From: Osedax fenrisi | Lineage: Eukaryota > Annelida > Polychaeta > Sabellida > Siboglinidae | NCBI GenBank assembly: GCA_964019155.1 | Contig: OZ025239.1 | Span: 96,122,795-96,186,794, forward strand | Direction of reading: 5' to 3' | DNA: 64,000 nt | Shown: positions 28,901-35,658 of the stretch, one piece after another | Layout: each line of letters starts with the position of its first letter | Position numbering within the stretch: position 1 is the first letter of the stretch | The notes under the pieces: generated by a model | What the model was told of the DNA's origin: nothing | The model's database searches: none | The model's input: the letters and a program-made list of their open reading frames with translations, nothing else | Program-made: the position numbers and the translations under genes

Positions 28901-31108
28901 ATAAATAAATTTTCCAAAAGGTAAATTGTTTTAAATATGTATAAATGATCATGGGTCATGGTTCAAATGTATGTCTGGTGATTAAAAAGTCACCGTTTTA
29001 TGCCAATTAAATTGAACAAGTTCTATGCCGACGTAAAACACTTCGTGTGTCTGCCTGTAAATTTGAATAACGAGGTGGAAAACGACAGGCTTCTTCAGTG
29101 TGTACACCTCTTTAGATTACTTTATGTTAGAAAACTATTAAAATAAATGATATATAGTCAATGTTGTTATAAACTAATATATATATATATATATTTACTA
29201 TTATTATTATTATTTCCATCTTATAAAAATATATATATATATATTTCACTATTATTATGATTTCCTTATTATACAATTTATATTATACTCATATTTTTAT
29301 CACATATACTTATATTGTCTTTATATAATCATATTCATTATTATTATTATTACCTAGTTATATGTAAATATTCATATATTTTATTTATATAAAATCACAA
29401 TTATTATTTCCTATTATTTCCTATTATTTCCTATTGTTATATGTAGGGGTCTCACACCAACTCGAACGCAATTATTAACTCTAATAATTAGAGGTTAAAG
29501 TTTAACTTTAATATTTAAATCCAATATTTAAAATAAAATAAATGCTAAAAGGGGTTTCACACCAACTCAAACACAATTATTAACTCTAAAAAAGTAGGCG
29601 TATAACATCTTTTAAAAAATATAGTTAAACTTTAACCTCTAATAATTCGAGTTAATAATTGCGTTCGAGTTGGTGTGAAACCCCTTTAATACATACACTT
29701 TATATGATATTTTAACAAGTTTTATATGAATATTTATTACAAATTTTGAATGTGATTTTCTCAATTTTTTACTTTTCAATATGTAGTCCAGCGAAAATCA
29801 CCTCGTACTTAAATTTGTATAATATAAATGAATAACATATATTACATTGAAATATTACATTAAAAAACATAATACTTTTTTCTTTACATTACTTTAAAAA
29901 AAAATGTATATAGTATTTCAATAGCTCTTTATATCATATATTAAATATAAAAAATCATTTAAATATCTCTATTGGTTTTTAGGCTATGCGCCCTTGGATA
30001 GCACTATGCATCATGACACTGCATCAGAACTAACAGGAAGTGGGTATGCCGTCGGTGAGAAGGCGTGTGTTCTCGCGACCGGTGCTTCCCCCTACAGCAG
30101 AACAACCGCCGCTACCCGCTAGAAGTCCTGCGCTCTCGTCTACAATGCTCTCCAGCGATGAAGAGGAGGACGAGTGCAGATCGTGGTGGGCGGTGGGGTC
30201 GTGGAGGGGTAGTTCAGCAGCGGTGGCGCCCCCTCCCGTACCCCCCGCAGATTCGTAGTTACGATAGGTGTCTGGAAATGTGTAGGTTAGCGTGAGAAGG
30301 GATGCTGGGTAGTGATATGGGTATTGGTTAGGATAGCGTGAATGTGTAGTGCATATAGGTAGAGAGTATGGCTAGAATAATCTTAATATAATAAAATATG
30401 TAAACACAAATTCTAAATAAAATCAATGATATTGAACCATTTGGTAAATATTGAATCGGAATAAGTGATACAGTAACAAACAGTGAACAGGTAATACCTA
30501 TAAGATAACATTATACCTAGTTACAATATTAGATTGTGTTGTTCATATATACATATTACAGATGAATTGCCATAGTATTGATATGTATAAATATATAATT
30601 ATATTCGTAAATATTAGATTCAATAGGGTAACCGTCACCAGGTACATAGAAGTACGTGTATTATAATTTGCAATACTACTGCAATACATATGTATTTTAT
30701 TTAAATGATCAACTACTTGCGCTCCTATAATGATTTATACAATGGTAGCATTACATGTATGGTCTTTAGTGCCATGGTACACTATTAAGTATAGCCATGT
30801 TTTAATACCTGCACTGACATGAGTTGTGAAACCTGCATACATCTCTATAGGAAAGTGGAGAATTGGTACGAGAATATCGTATTAGGTTAATGCCATTAAT
30901 AAAGTATAATCACTACCGTTCAAGGGTAAACACATCATCATTACGCAATAAGGTCGGCGACAAGGTCGAGGAAAGCTAGCTGTAATGATGGATACGAACC
31001 TTGACCTTCTAGGTGTTGGTGTTCGTGAACATCAACGGTGGCGGCGGCGGCGTGCACATTATTGGAGGGAGGTGGTTCAATGTCCACCAAATTAGGTGGG
31101 GTACTCAT
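3434..31108 (-). CDS. PI4K2A: Type II phosphatidylinositol 4-kinase, long transcript (3' end off window)
   Basis: This kinase phosphorylates phosphatidylinositol to PI4P on trans-Golgi and endosomal membranes. I join nine exons: 31108-31006, 30271-30035, 19738-19572, 7725-7525, 6926-6795, 5736-5583, 5096-5032, 4087-3991 and 3567-3434. All junctions have GT/AG borders and agreeing phases, giving about 430 residues. Visible landmarks are the ATP loop QGSSGSYF (about residue 155), VFKPK with the nucleotide-binding lysine, the palmitoylated cysteine cluster CCPCC, GLPPKVGSFQLF, the catalytic DRGNDNW, the metal-binding AAIDNG, and HPDEWRAYPYHWAWLPQA. The C-terminal exon matching the family's MRGQILNLTQAL segment is not found to the left, so the gene continues beyond position 1. 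Vertebrates have A and B paralogues; this looks like the single invertebrate form, somewhat closer to A. A second first exon (10061-9690) feeds the same kinase exons. Confidence 0.95.
3991..4087 (-). CDS. PI4K2A: PI4K2 exon 8, AAIDNG metal-binding motif
   Basis: 32 codons plus one base: HDFCVDNKCTITLAAIDNG followed by LAFPYKHPDEWRA. IDNG is the DxG-equivalent magnesium-binding motif. It ends with T before a GTTAGT donor; the Tyr codon is completed by AT of exon 9. Confidence 0.95.
4389..4572. repeat. 16-bp minisatellite TAGTGATGTAATCGAG
   Basis: About eleven tandem copies with small variants (CAAG, ATGA, AGG replacing CGAG). It lies in PI4K2 intron 7. Because 16 is not a multiple of three, the open frame seen across it has a 16-residue period and is not a gene. 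Confidence 0.85.
4654..4710. repeat. 57-bp near-perfect palindrome
   Basis: Arms ATAACTTTACTACTACTA and its complement meet at AATAAACGTTTATT. One extra TAC is present in the left arm. It can form a hairpin or cruciform; no target duplication is seen. Confidence 0.75.
5032..5096 (-). CDS. PI4K2A: PI4K2 exon 7, catalytic DRGNDNW
   Basis: A short exon of 65 bases. With the preceding G it encodes DRGNDNWLIKYDKPEQ and ends NSNVE. DRGNDNW is the catalytic loop of PI4KII. It is too short for an ORF search and was found by scanning for the missing loop between exons 6 and 8. The acceptor is TTTCTAG and the donor GTTTTG. Confidence 0.93.
5583..5736 (-). CDS. PI4K2A: PI4K2 exon 6
   Basis: 51 codons plus one base, VGSFQLFVKDFKDAEYWLRK to FERLVVLDYIIRNT, leading straight into the catalytic Asp that is split across the junction (G plus AT). 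The donor is GTCAGT. The intron beginning just downstream has three AGGTCA-type repeats. Confidence 0.96.
6215..6374 (+). repeat. Dispersed repeat tail, AGCTGCATTACATCCC family, with (TA)n
   Basis: Second copy: TTTTGGGTTTTTTGATG leads to TTTTTTAGCTGCATTACATA, then CTGAAATGAGCCTATGC and a long (TA)n at about 6332-6374. It lies in PI4K2 intron 5. Confidence 0.5.
6795..6926 (-). CDS. PI4K2A: PI4K2 exon 5
   Basis: 44 codons, VVRLASDTFNYTAIDRAKMR to HRLGLPPK, matching the family segment LASETFNYNAIDRAK through GLPPK. The acceptor CTCAG lies directly against a 12-bp minisatellite (about 6929-7110) that reads as pyrimidine-rich ACACATACCTAC units on the coding strand. The donor is the unusual GTTTTT after AAG. 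Confidence 0.95.
6929..7110. repeat. 12-bp minisatellite GTAGGTATGTGT next to PI4K2 exon 5
   Basis: About fifteen near-identical 12-bp units, directly upstream (in gene sense) of the exon 5 acceptor. On the coding strand it is a C/A/T-rich tract that supplies the pyrimidines before CTCAG. Confidence 0.9.
7525..7725 (-). CDS. PI4K2A: PI4K2 exon 4, VFKPK and cysteine-rich membrane motif
   Basis: 67 codons from ETIGVFKPKDEEPYGHLNP to NIVPKTK. It contains the ATP-binding lysine in VFKPK and the LCCPCCFGR cluster, which in mammals is palmitoylated and fixes the kinase to membranes. The length and residues match the vertebrate exon with almost no gaps. Phase 0 at both ends makes it a suitable common acceptor for both alternative upstream exons. 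Confidence 0.96.
7980..8034. repeat. (TA)n microsatellite
   Basis: About 27 uninterrupted TA units in the intron upstream of PI4K2 exon 4. Similar long tracts occur at about 5181-5222, 14032-14106 and 49190-49227. They explain the Ile/Tyr-only open frames. Confidence 0.95.
8240..8415. repeat. Compound (TA)n/TTTA and (GT)n repeat
   Basis: Repeated TATTTATATATATATATA blocks followed by a GT run at about 8380-8407. No gene. Confidence 0.9.
8460..9689. other. Intron between PI4K2 exon 1b and exon 4
   Basis: Moderately GC-rich non-coding DNA with C- and G-tracts (8544, 9263) and the GT microsatellite. Part of a GC-richer block that extends through exon 1b to about 10.3 kb. No convincing exon found on either strand. 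Confidence 0.5.
8945..9058. repeat. (GT)n/(GC)n microsatellite
   Basis: Long GT run with interspersed GC, ending GCGCGCGCG. It lies in the intron after exon 1b and can adopt Z-DNA, although nothing here shows that it does. Confidence 0.9.
9690..10061 (-). CDS. PI4K2A: PI4K2 alternative exon 1b with variant ATP loop
   Basis: 124 codons from an ATG at 10061. Residues 1-75 are low-complexity, rich in Ser, Thr, Pro and acidic residues, with TPPYTPSPERPTPS. Residues 89-124 (FEPLMREICMAMDIG then SELSAKGSSGCYFMRGTDN) align with exon 3 (FTATIRLAEIAIDHG then PERIYQGSSGSYFSKDINE), so the exon is a diverged duplicate with its own start. The donor is GTTAGT in phase 0. The surrounding 9.2-10.3 kb is clearly more GC-rich than its neighbours. 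Confidence 0.82.
10062..10330 (-). promoter_or_regulatory. Putative promoter of the PI4K2 short transcript
   Basis: The 270 bases just upstream of the 10061 start codon are much richer in G+C and CpG than the surrounding introns. They hold a CCAAT box on the coding strand (ATTGG at 10227-10231 within TGATTGGTCGCGCGG). A CA-rich run and CGACATAG precede the ATG. No TATA box in the right place is seen. The promoter role is inferred from position and composition. Confidence 0.45.
12211..12311. repeat. Short TIR element, GCCTTCACACCAAAA arms
   Basis: GCCTTCACACCAAAA at 12211 faces TTTTTTGGTGTGAAGGC ending near 12311. The inside has CCGGCC-rich sequence unlike the neighbouring AT-rich DNA. Probably a remnant MITE. 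Confidence 0.55.
13690..13835. repeat. (TAC)n trinucleotide repeat
   Basis: Imperfect TAC/TTACTA units over about 145 bases. It gives a serine/asparagine open frame on the minus strand that is not a gene. Confidence 0.9.
15588..16400 (+). mobile_element. TIR-element family copy 1, interrupted by a MITE
   Basis: It starts CAAAGAATTTTTTAAG and shares with the copies at 20563-21016 and 34210-34550 a long core (ATATGATGAAAACTAAGTGT, GTGAGTAAAAGCTAA, CTAAATCTATTTCAGTG). The core is split at 15865/16245 by a 379-bp insertion. No coding capacity; a non-autonomous element. Confidence 0.7.
15866..16244. mobile_element. 379-bp TA-target MITE inserted in another element
   Basis: Terminal inverted repeats CCCGACAAACAATT / AATTGTTTGTCGGG flanked by TA on both sides. 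The uninterrupted host copies at 20.8 kb and 34.4 kb read straight through this point, which gives the empty site. TA duplication suggests Tc1/mariner-type mobilisation; no transposase is encoded. Confidence 0.85.
16680..16880. repeat. Cryptic AT repeat (ATAAATATAATTATAAATAT type)
   Basis: Irregular Ile/Asn-type repeats open in several frames on both strands; low-complexity sequence, no gene. Confidence 0.7.
17256..18129 (+). mobile_element. pogo/Tigger-like DNA transposon, internally deleted
   Basis: Perfect 25-bp terminal inverted repeats starting CAGTGCGCTCTCGATATACC, flanked by TA (17254-17255 and 18130-18131). Further copies of the CGATATACCGGCAC motif lie just inside each end. Inside is an open frame (about 17412-17688) that keeps only the C-terminal tail of a transposase. 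TA target, CAGT ends and this tail point to the pogo/Tigger branch of Tc1/mariner. The DDE catalytic part is missing, so the copy cannot move itself. Confidence 0.85.
17412..17688 (+). pseudogene. Transposase C-terminal tail (pogo/Tigger type)
   Basis: About 90 acidic codons with no start, ending FDPPPSLEKAIQGFESLTAYF-like sequence and a stop. Tigger and jerky-type proteins commonly end in a helix of the form SxxEALexLetLrrYF, and I recognise that pattern here. The catalytic domain and DNA-binding domains are absent. Confidence 0.65.
18866..19010. repeat. Possible short MITE with GCGTTTACAC ends
   Basis: ATGCGTTTACACATTA at the left faces TAGCGTAAACACGCC at the right, around 145 bp apart. 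The arms are imperfect and no target duplication is clear. Confidence 0.4.
19572..19738 (-). CDS. PI4K2A: PI4K2 exon 3, canonical ATP-loop exon
   Basis: 55 codons starting HSDGGSSH and ending PERIYQGSSGSYFSKDINE, an almost family-standard start of the kinase fold. The acceptor is preceded by a run of TGACCTC repeats that supplies the pyrimidine tract. The donor is GTAATC, phase 0, followed 11.8 kb away by the ETIGVFKPK exon. The exon sits alone in an 18-kb stretch between exons 2 and 4 that is filled with transposons. Confidence 0.93.
19741..19770. promoter_or_regulatory. TGACCTC/AGGTCA repeat at the exon 3 acceptor
   Basis: Three AGGTCA units one base apart, next to TCAAGGTCA-like sequence, lie immediately upstream of the exon 3 splice acceptor. 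On the coding strand they read TGACCTC and form its pyrimidine tract. The motif equals a nuclear-receptor half-site, but a splicing role is at least as likely. Confidence 0.45.
20563..21016 (+). mobile_element. TIR-element family copy 2 with 7-bp target duplication
   Basis: A 454-bp element with about 30-bp inverted ends (CAAAGATTTTCCGAAGGAAA and its near complement). ATATTAC is present on both sides. The same flank without the insertion occurs 170 bp upstream (20369-20418), which confirms the boundaries. Non-coding; 7-8 bp duplications are usual for hAT-like elements, but the ends are not classical hAT ends. Confidence 0.85.
21871..21897 (+). repeat. 27-bp direct repeat, left flank of Harbinger element
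   Basis: TTAGATTACTTTATGTTAGA plus AAACTAT, identical to 29112-29138 on the other side of the 7.2-kb element. Confidence 0.9.
22357..22650 (+). pseudogene. PIF/Harbinger transposase, N-terminal part
   Basis: Frames with internal stops encode MRNKLRKQ..., then NFVRMNPE, FHSLANIISPHITK and NTNWSKAIPEEMRLAITLR followed by FVATG. This is the hallmark of Harbinger transposases just before the helix-turn-helix (fRMspesF, LxxxixPxItk, RLAiTLRfLATG). The reading is cut by the insertion at 22702. Confidence 0.8.
22702..23813. mobile_element. 1.1-kb TIR element inside the Harbinger transposase
   Basis: Long inverted ends (about 50 bp, starting TGCACGAGT; core TTTTCAAAATGTTACCAGCA) lie at 22702 and 23813. 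It separates the N-terminal and C-terminal transposase pieces. The interior is AT-rich, with microsatellites and no usable ORF. No clear target duplication. Confidence 0.75.
23914..24170 (+). pseudogene. PIF/Harbinger transposase, C-terminal part
   Basis: It encodes EFPLKSYIMRRPYPSRNL and RIFNYRMSRARMNVER, the conserved end of Harbinger DDE transposases (aFPLkpyLmrPyp...FNyrlSrAR..vE). A frameshift follows near the VCR residues, where the other frame continues FRIFKK and then stops. The glutamate of the catalytic triad lies in MNVER. Confidence 0.82.
24370..24609 (-). pseudogene. MADF/BESS-like second gene of the Harbinger element, last exon
   Basis: After a plausible CAACAG acceptor, the minus strand reads FDAQFKQLRKRKKSCIDDE, then DDLAVTMCSSFGKMI, an in-frame stop, and TSEDRAHILKLLSDNIF. 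The spacing resembles a BESS motif. Harbinger elements usually pair the transposase with a Myb/MADF DNA-binding protein, which fits. The stop shows decay. Confidence 0.55.
25217..26384. mobile_element. 1.17-kb TTA-flanked TIR element
   Basis: Inverted ends starting TAGG and continuing CACATCAATTCCGTTTTAAA for about 60 bp. The flank is TTA on each side (25214-25216, 26385-26387), the PIF/Harbinger-type target. The centre is made of near-identical blocks (ACTTATCGAATAACTATTTA plus long TA runs) repeated three times. Non-coding. A related element lies at 32473-32950. Confidence 0.75.
25555..25900. repeat. Tandem AT-rich blocks with (TA)n
   Basis: Three copies of a block containing AACAAATGTTTATTATTACA and ACTTATCGAATAACTATTTA, separated by TA runs. 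They lie within the TTA-flanked element and explain the Ile/Tyr open frames. Confidence 0.85.
26725..26797 (-). pseudogene. MADF/BESS-like gene, upstream exon
   Basis: Between a TTTACAG acceptor and a GTAAGT donor, the minus strand reads YEFIDGILETRPTISSLQIL then QSIP. This looks like the segment after a MADF domain (yeF...RPT.SnL). A further piece around 26540-26660 (NMEVTKYYDHENDVGLEPTL) may belong to the same protein. The MADF domain itself was not located. Confidence 0.4.
28330..28564. mobile_element. 235-bp TIR element inside the Harbinger element
   Basis: Ends GGGTTACGATCAAAAAGGAC... and its near complement ...CGTCCTTTATGATCGTCTCCC form arms of about 45 bp. The interior carries the AGCTGCATTACATCCC repeat. 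No clear target duplication. Confidence 0.65.
28385..28480 (-). repeat. Dispersed repeat tail, AGCTGCATTACATCCC family (reverse)
   Basis: Third copy in reverse orientation (GGCTCATTTTGGGATGTAAT then GCAGC), followed by ACCCAATTAAACCAAATAAC. It lies inside the TIR element at 28330-28564. Confidence 0.5.
29112..29138 (+). repeat. 27-bp direct repeat, right flank of Harbinger element
   Basis: Identical to 21871-21897; see that entry. Confidence 0.9.
29446..29684. mobile_element. 240-bp foldback MITE with three copies of its end
   Basis: The left end GGGGTCTCACACCAACTCGA is mirrored at 29684. A third copy, in direct orientation, starts at about 29551 (GGGGTTTCACACCAACTCAA). All continue into CAATTATTAACTCTA. 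The result is almost entirely self-complementary. Confidence 0.75.
30035..30271 (-). CDS. PI4K2A: PI4K2 exon 2, acidic tail with dileucine motifs
   Basis: It encodes 78 full codons between a TTTCCAG acceptor and a GTTAGT donor. The split serine codon at the end (T plus CA) agrees with exon 3. The peptide is Gly/Ser-rich and acidic, and holds two [DE]xxxL[LI] sequences, ESAGLL and ENTRLL. Human PI4K2A uses a motif of this class in its N-terminal tail to bind AP-3 for endosomal sorting, so a similar role is likely. The open frames on the opposite strand here are shadows of this GC-rich exon. Confidence 0.8.
31006..31108 (-). CDS. PI4K2A: PI4K2 exon 1 (start of long isoform)
   Basis: The ATG at 31108 opens 34 codons beginning MSTPPNLVDIEPPP, with a short alanine run and a His-rich end. 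The exon ends in phase 1 at a GTCAAG donor. The leftover G joins AC of exon 2 to make Asp. Upstream is a CA-rich tract ending in CAG, so an additional 5' untranslated exon is possible. No family domain is present here, as expected for the variable PI4KII tail; the assignment rests on the phase match and on the GC-richer composition of 31.0-31.1 kb. Confidence 0.7.
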
Positions 31109-31953
31109 ACAGCCTGTGTGTGTGTGTAGAAATGTGTGATTAATGAGTGGAACAAATATATAGCTCCCTATCTACTCATTTTTATTACGAGTAACCTATT
31201 TTCATTGTGGTAGTAGTATAAATCATTGACATGAATATAATAATTTTATAGTAATCGCCGAATAATAATTCAAAATATAAACAAACTTTCATTTGATGTT
31301 CAAATTAATGTATTAAATTAATTTACTAAATTAATATATCTCTTATATATTTCATAAGTAAAATTAAACTTTTAAAATTGAATATTTATTATATTTATAT
31401 AAGTATATTGAGCTCTTACTTTTATTAAAATGAAAAATAGATTTATATCTATAACTACAAATTTAAAATACATAAATTATTAAAAAATATGATGTATATT
31501 TAGATATAATTTCCAATCAAAATATCAACTAATGTAGGATATCATCGAATTATCGTTTATTGCTTATCGAATTACGTATTTTTGTCTGAGTGACAAATCT
31601 TTCCTTCAGAAAATCTGTGGAGTATAGGAGGTAATGTGATATAGTATCAACAACACACAAGAGTAGAGATACGTAAAATATGTATTTGTATTTGTATCAG
31701 ATTAAAACATTACGTAAATATTTGTATTTATATTTTATTCTTTATGAACAATTTATTTATATTTGACTTATGGCTGAACAGGGATATCTTCAATGATATG
31801 TTCTGTACGAAAGCCTATGTCAGGTATGACACTGCATCATCTCTACAGTAGATAGCCTCAGCAATAGTAATTTGTTATCAGTTGTATTATTGGATTTTTA
31901 CTTGTAAATATATACTTTTCATTGATCTCTTTCGATAAGAAAATACTAATATA

Positions 31954-31954
<1 letters not shown>

Positions 31955-32011
<57 letters not shown>
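31955..32011. repeat. (TA)n microsatellite
   Basis: A long uninterrupted TA run upstream of PI4K2. Confidence 0.95.
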
Positions 32012-32014
<3 letters not shown>

Positions 32015-32472
32015 ATGGGATATTTCTAAAGTTGTGAAATATGTGAACATTGCAACAAATGCATTGCAATAGGTCAAGAACTACAATAAAAAGTATCTTT
32101 TATAAGATATAAAATTATAACACATTATATGTAAAATAAATAATTATCAATTATATTGCTTATTTTTTTTAATTATATAATTATTGGCATTATAATTGTA
32201 TCTGCTAGTATAAACCAATTAAATAGCTAAAATCATATGCTATAATTATTTTTATTATCACTTTTCACTTTATATTTTTTAATATACATTTAAAATTAAG
32301 TTATTATTTGCATTTACTTTATATAATTTATATTTATCTATAGTCAGTAGACTAGATTATATACATTATTGTTGTATAGTATTGGTTTTATATACAGTTT
32401 TATTTGATATTAATAGCTTTTATATAGGTTTTATATTAGTTTTATAATTGTTCTATTTACTCTATTTTACTT

Positions 32473-32950
32473 AATAGGGTATCACATCAATAGAGTTTTT
32501 TATTATTCGTCATTTAAGTCACATTTAAGTCCTTCGATTTGCATCCACCAGATGAATGACCTCAAGATGAATGTTAAATATATACACTCTCACATCATAT
32601 TGTATATATTGTATTTCAACCTACGTTTTTAGATATATTTATATATTGTATCGCCACCTATATATTTAAATAAACAACTGTCATTCATATAAAATAAACA
32701 TTAAAGTTATTTAACAAGTTAATTAAATAAATAATGTAGTGACACCAATTACAAAAATAATTGATTTTTCACCATTCGATATATTCGCCATCCGTCAAAA
32801 ATAGGATAATTTCTATTTTAATTTGTCATCCATCAAAATAGAGATCTGGTAGTTTCACGTATGCATTTCATCCATCTGTAGGATGAAAATCTAAGGATAT
32901 TAATTAGGTGGACGAAAAATTAAAAACGGTATTGATGTGAGACACCTATT
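32473..32950. mobile_element. 478-bp MITE related to the 25.2-kb TTA element
   Basis: Ends AATAGGGTATCACATCAATA and its counterpart AATAGGTGTCTCACATCAAT (complement) resemble the 25217-26384 ends. The interior is unrelated. Flanks are TAA/TTA. Non-coding. Confidence 0.65.
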
Positions 32951-33028
32951 AGATGTATTATGTTCAGTCTAATTATATTGAACTACCTAGGAAAATATAA
33001 TTGAATGTGTAAAAAACTATTACAGTTA

Positions 33029-33089
33029 TCCTACTAATTTGTCAAAAAGATTACATTATTCATGTAATCTTTTTGACAAATTAGTAGGA
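33029..33089. repeat. Perfect 28-bp stem hairpin
   Basis: TCCTACTAATTTGTCAAAAA plus GATTACAT faces its exact complement across the 5-base loop TATTC. Confidence 0.9.
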
Positions 33090-34041
33090 ATACATAAAAT
33101 TATGAGCTCAAATTTTTATAAATATAACTAATAATAATCATTTATCAGAAGTATAATAAAGGTATAATAAATTTTGTTTATAAAATGTTGTGTTTATAAA
33201 GATATAAATGAAATGATTGGATATCATTTCTATCCAAAGAGCTTCAATTAAGATCTACATCTATTCCATCGTTGTCAGTCAGTATGCTGCCAACATGATA
33301 TATCATGGACTTTGTGCGAACATACCTAGCATTACATACCAGTACTACCTACATAACAAAACCTCGGTACATGTACACTGGAGGGCGATGTTAGTATCGG
33401 CTACGATGCTCGGATATATTGCATACACGAGTATATAATATAATGAAATATGAGAGCTGTTGGGTGAAGTGGCTAGTCTACTAAGGCTGCTGCTACACCA
33501 CCACACACACACATCACTGTTCACCATCGTTAAAGTCAACCTATTTATATATTAGGTGTTTTCTACTTTGCTCACGGTTGTCTGGGTGTGTGTATTAATA
33601 TTCTTATATTACATTCTTATTATTATTATTATTATTTTGTAGTGTTATTATTATTAATTGAGGCCATGAAAGTTATTATGAATATGATTGAGAGAGTATA
33701 GTAAGCATTCACAATTACCTATATCATATATAGGCTATATGTATATATTACCTTTATGAGATTCAATAGCGTAACACTGTAGTCTGTACTACACTGTCAA
33801 ATCACTACACTATCAAATATGATATTAAATAAATATAATAACAGCTGTTACTTATAGTATATTATAGATAGATAATTTAACTAACTTTAAATAATTTAAT
33901 ATTCGATTTATAGACATTCACAATTTCGCATTATAAGAGTTAGTTATAATGAATGGTGACCTACTTAGAGTAATCACATGGTCTCCCTTCCATCTGGGTA
34001 GTGATTTTATAAGTTATGTCACCAATTTGCAGAGCCCTAAT

Positions 34042-34137
34042 TTAATATACTATAATATTGTATATATATATTAATATACTATAATATTGTATATATATAT
34101 TAATATACTATAATATTGTATATATATATTAATATAG
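34042..34137. repeat. 29-bp tandem repeat, three copies
   Basis: TTAATATACTATAATATTGT plus a TA tail, three identical units and a partial fourth. Confidence 0.9.
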
Positions 34138-34209
34138 TTAATATTGGTAGAAAACAGTTAACATTAAAAACCGATCGAGTACAACCATTGGGTCTCTAAA
34201 TAAAAGCTT

Positions 34210-34550
34210 GAATTGTTTATAATGTAAATTCATATGAAATTATACACTTTTAAAATGTAAAATAATACATTTAAATTATTATTTATATGATGAAAACTAA
34301 GTGTTCCCTACGAATATATAACAAAACAATGGGATATGTTGTTTTAAATTCTATACATATCTATGTGGCGAGTAAAAGCTAATTTATATCTGCAGGTAAT
34401 TTAATAGAGCATTGAAAACATTGTTGTATAGAAACTGCGCCAAATCTAAATCTATTTCAGTGATGCCGATACTACCGTTAGCAGCGGGATGCATGAATAT
34501 TAATCACGTTGCGTAGATAGGACGTATTATATATTTGGTTGCAAAATCTG
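34210..34550 (+). mobile_element. TIR-element family copy 3, decayed ends
   Basis: It shares the core of the 20.6-kb copy (TGAATTGTTTATAATGTAAA at the left, TATTTCAGTGATGCCGATAC at the right) but its terminal repeats have drifted. It provides the empty site for the MITE at 15866. Confidence 0.65.
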
Positions 34551-35658
34551 TGCAACTATGCACAGTTTAACTAGAGAGACCACTAATGGTAATAATGCCG
34601 AAATAGCATTGTAATATATAGTAAATGACTATAGTATGAATGTCTACATGTATAGTGTATAAAACGTGCGTGTTTATAGTGTATAAGCATTATAATAATG
34701 AATACACTCGAGGGTATATACAAAGTATAAACAAGTACAGATTAGGGATCATGAGAGCAAGTTTACAATACATTCACTTCCAAGGGCATTGATTTAATAA
34801 TCGCATACATAATCTGATATGATTAGGCAATCGATTTTATAACTGTTTCCCATATCTAATATGATAAGGGCATTACTTTTAAGAATGCTTCCCATATATA
34901 ATCTTTCAAGGATATAAATGTTATATATTAAGTAATATTGATTGTAGTAAAAATTAAATGTGAATGTTATAATATATGGTCACTGGAATACTCAGTTCTT
35001 CTTGTTCATATGAAATAAAAGATATTAAATAAATTAATGATATTATATTTCACTATGCAATGTTACATTTAATTTAATTTAATTTAATTTAATATAATAT
35101 GTATACTCAATAGATAAAGTATTTATGTGAAGTGATTCTAAAATCGGTTTCCATATCTAATTATATATGCTAAGTAATGTTTAAACGATTACAACCAACT
35201 AAAGGCAATCATACACATATATAGTTCAGTTATAGGAAACCCTATTCGATGTAAAATTATTTATTTATCATGATTATGATCACTTAAAGATTATGATATA
35301 TACAAAGCAATGTATACACGATATACATATAAAGGTTCATACTTATATTAAAAAATAGTTATTTACTATATATTCAAATATTATTAGCGGCTAATAATAA
35401 TAGTAATAGTATTAGCCCTCTATAGTTGAACTATATATTAGGTATCAAAACTGTATCAACTAAAGTCAACAATGTATAAATAATGCTATGTATTACATAG
35501 CAGTATTTATACATCATTGATTTTAGTAACATAATTATTATGATAATAATTATGATAATTAGTAGATTCAGTTTTTTAAATAGGTGTGTATAAATGGGAA
35601 CCGAGTGTACATTTATTCACATGATTCAATATTAGACTTTTAATAATATAGAATTATT

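Larger units (their letters stand above)
21900..29111 (+). mobile_element. 7.2-kb PIF/Harbinger transposon with nested insertions
   Basis: Near-perfect inverted ends of about 40 bp begin AGAGGTGTACACACTGAAGA at 21900 and mirror at 29111. Inside on the plus strand are two pieces of a PIF/Harbinger transposase. On the minus strand there is a MADF/BESS-like partner gene, the usual second gene of this superfamily. The element is broken: stops in the transposase, a 1.1-kb element replacing its centre, a 1.17-kb TTA-flanked element and a 235-bp element further in. It sits in PI4K2 intron 2. Unusually, 27-bp direct repeats flank it instead of the expected 3-bp duplication. Confidence 0.85.

Noticed and set aside
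30040..30295. Two plus-strand open frames at PI4K2 exon 2
   Set aside because: Antisense shadows of a GC-rich coding exon; the minus strand has correct splice borders and phases.
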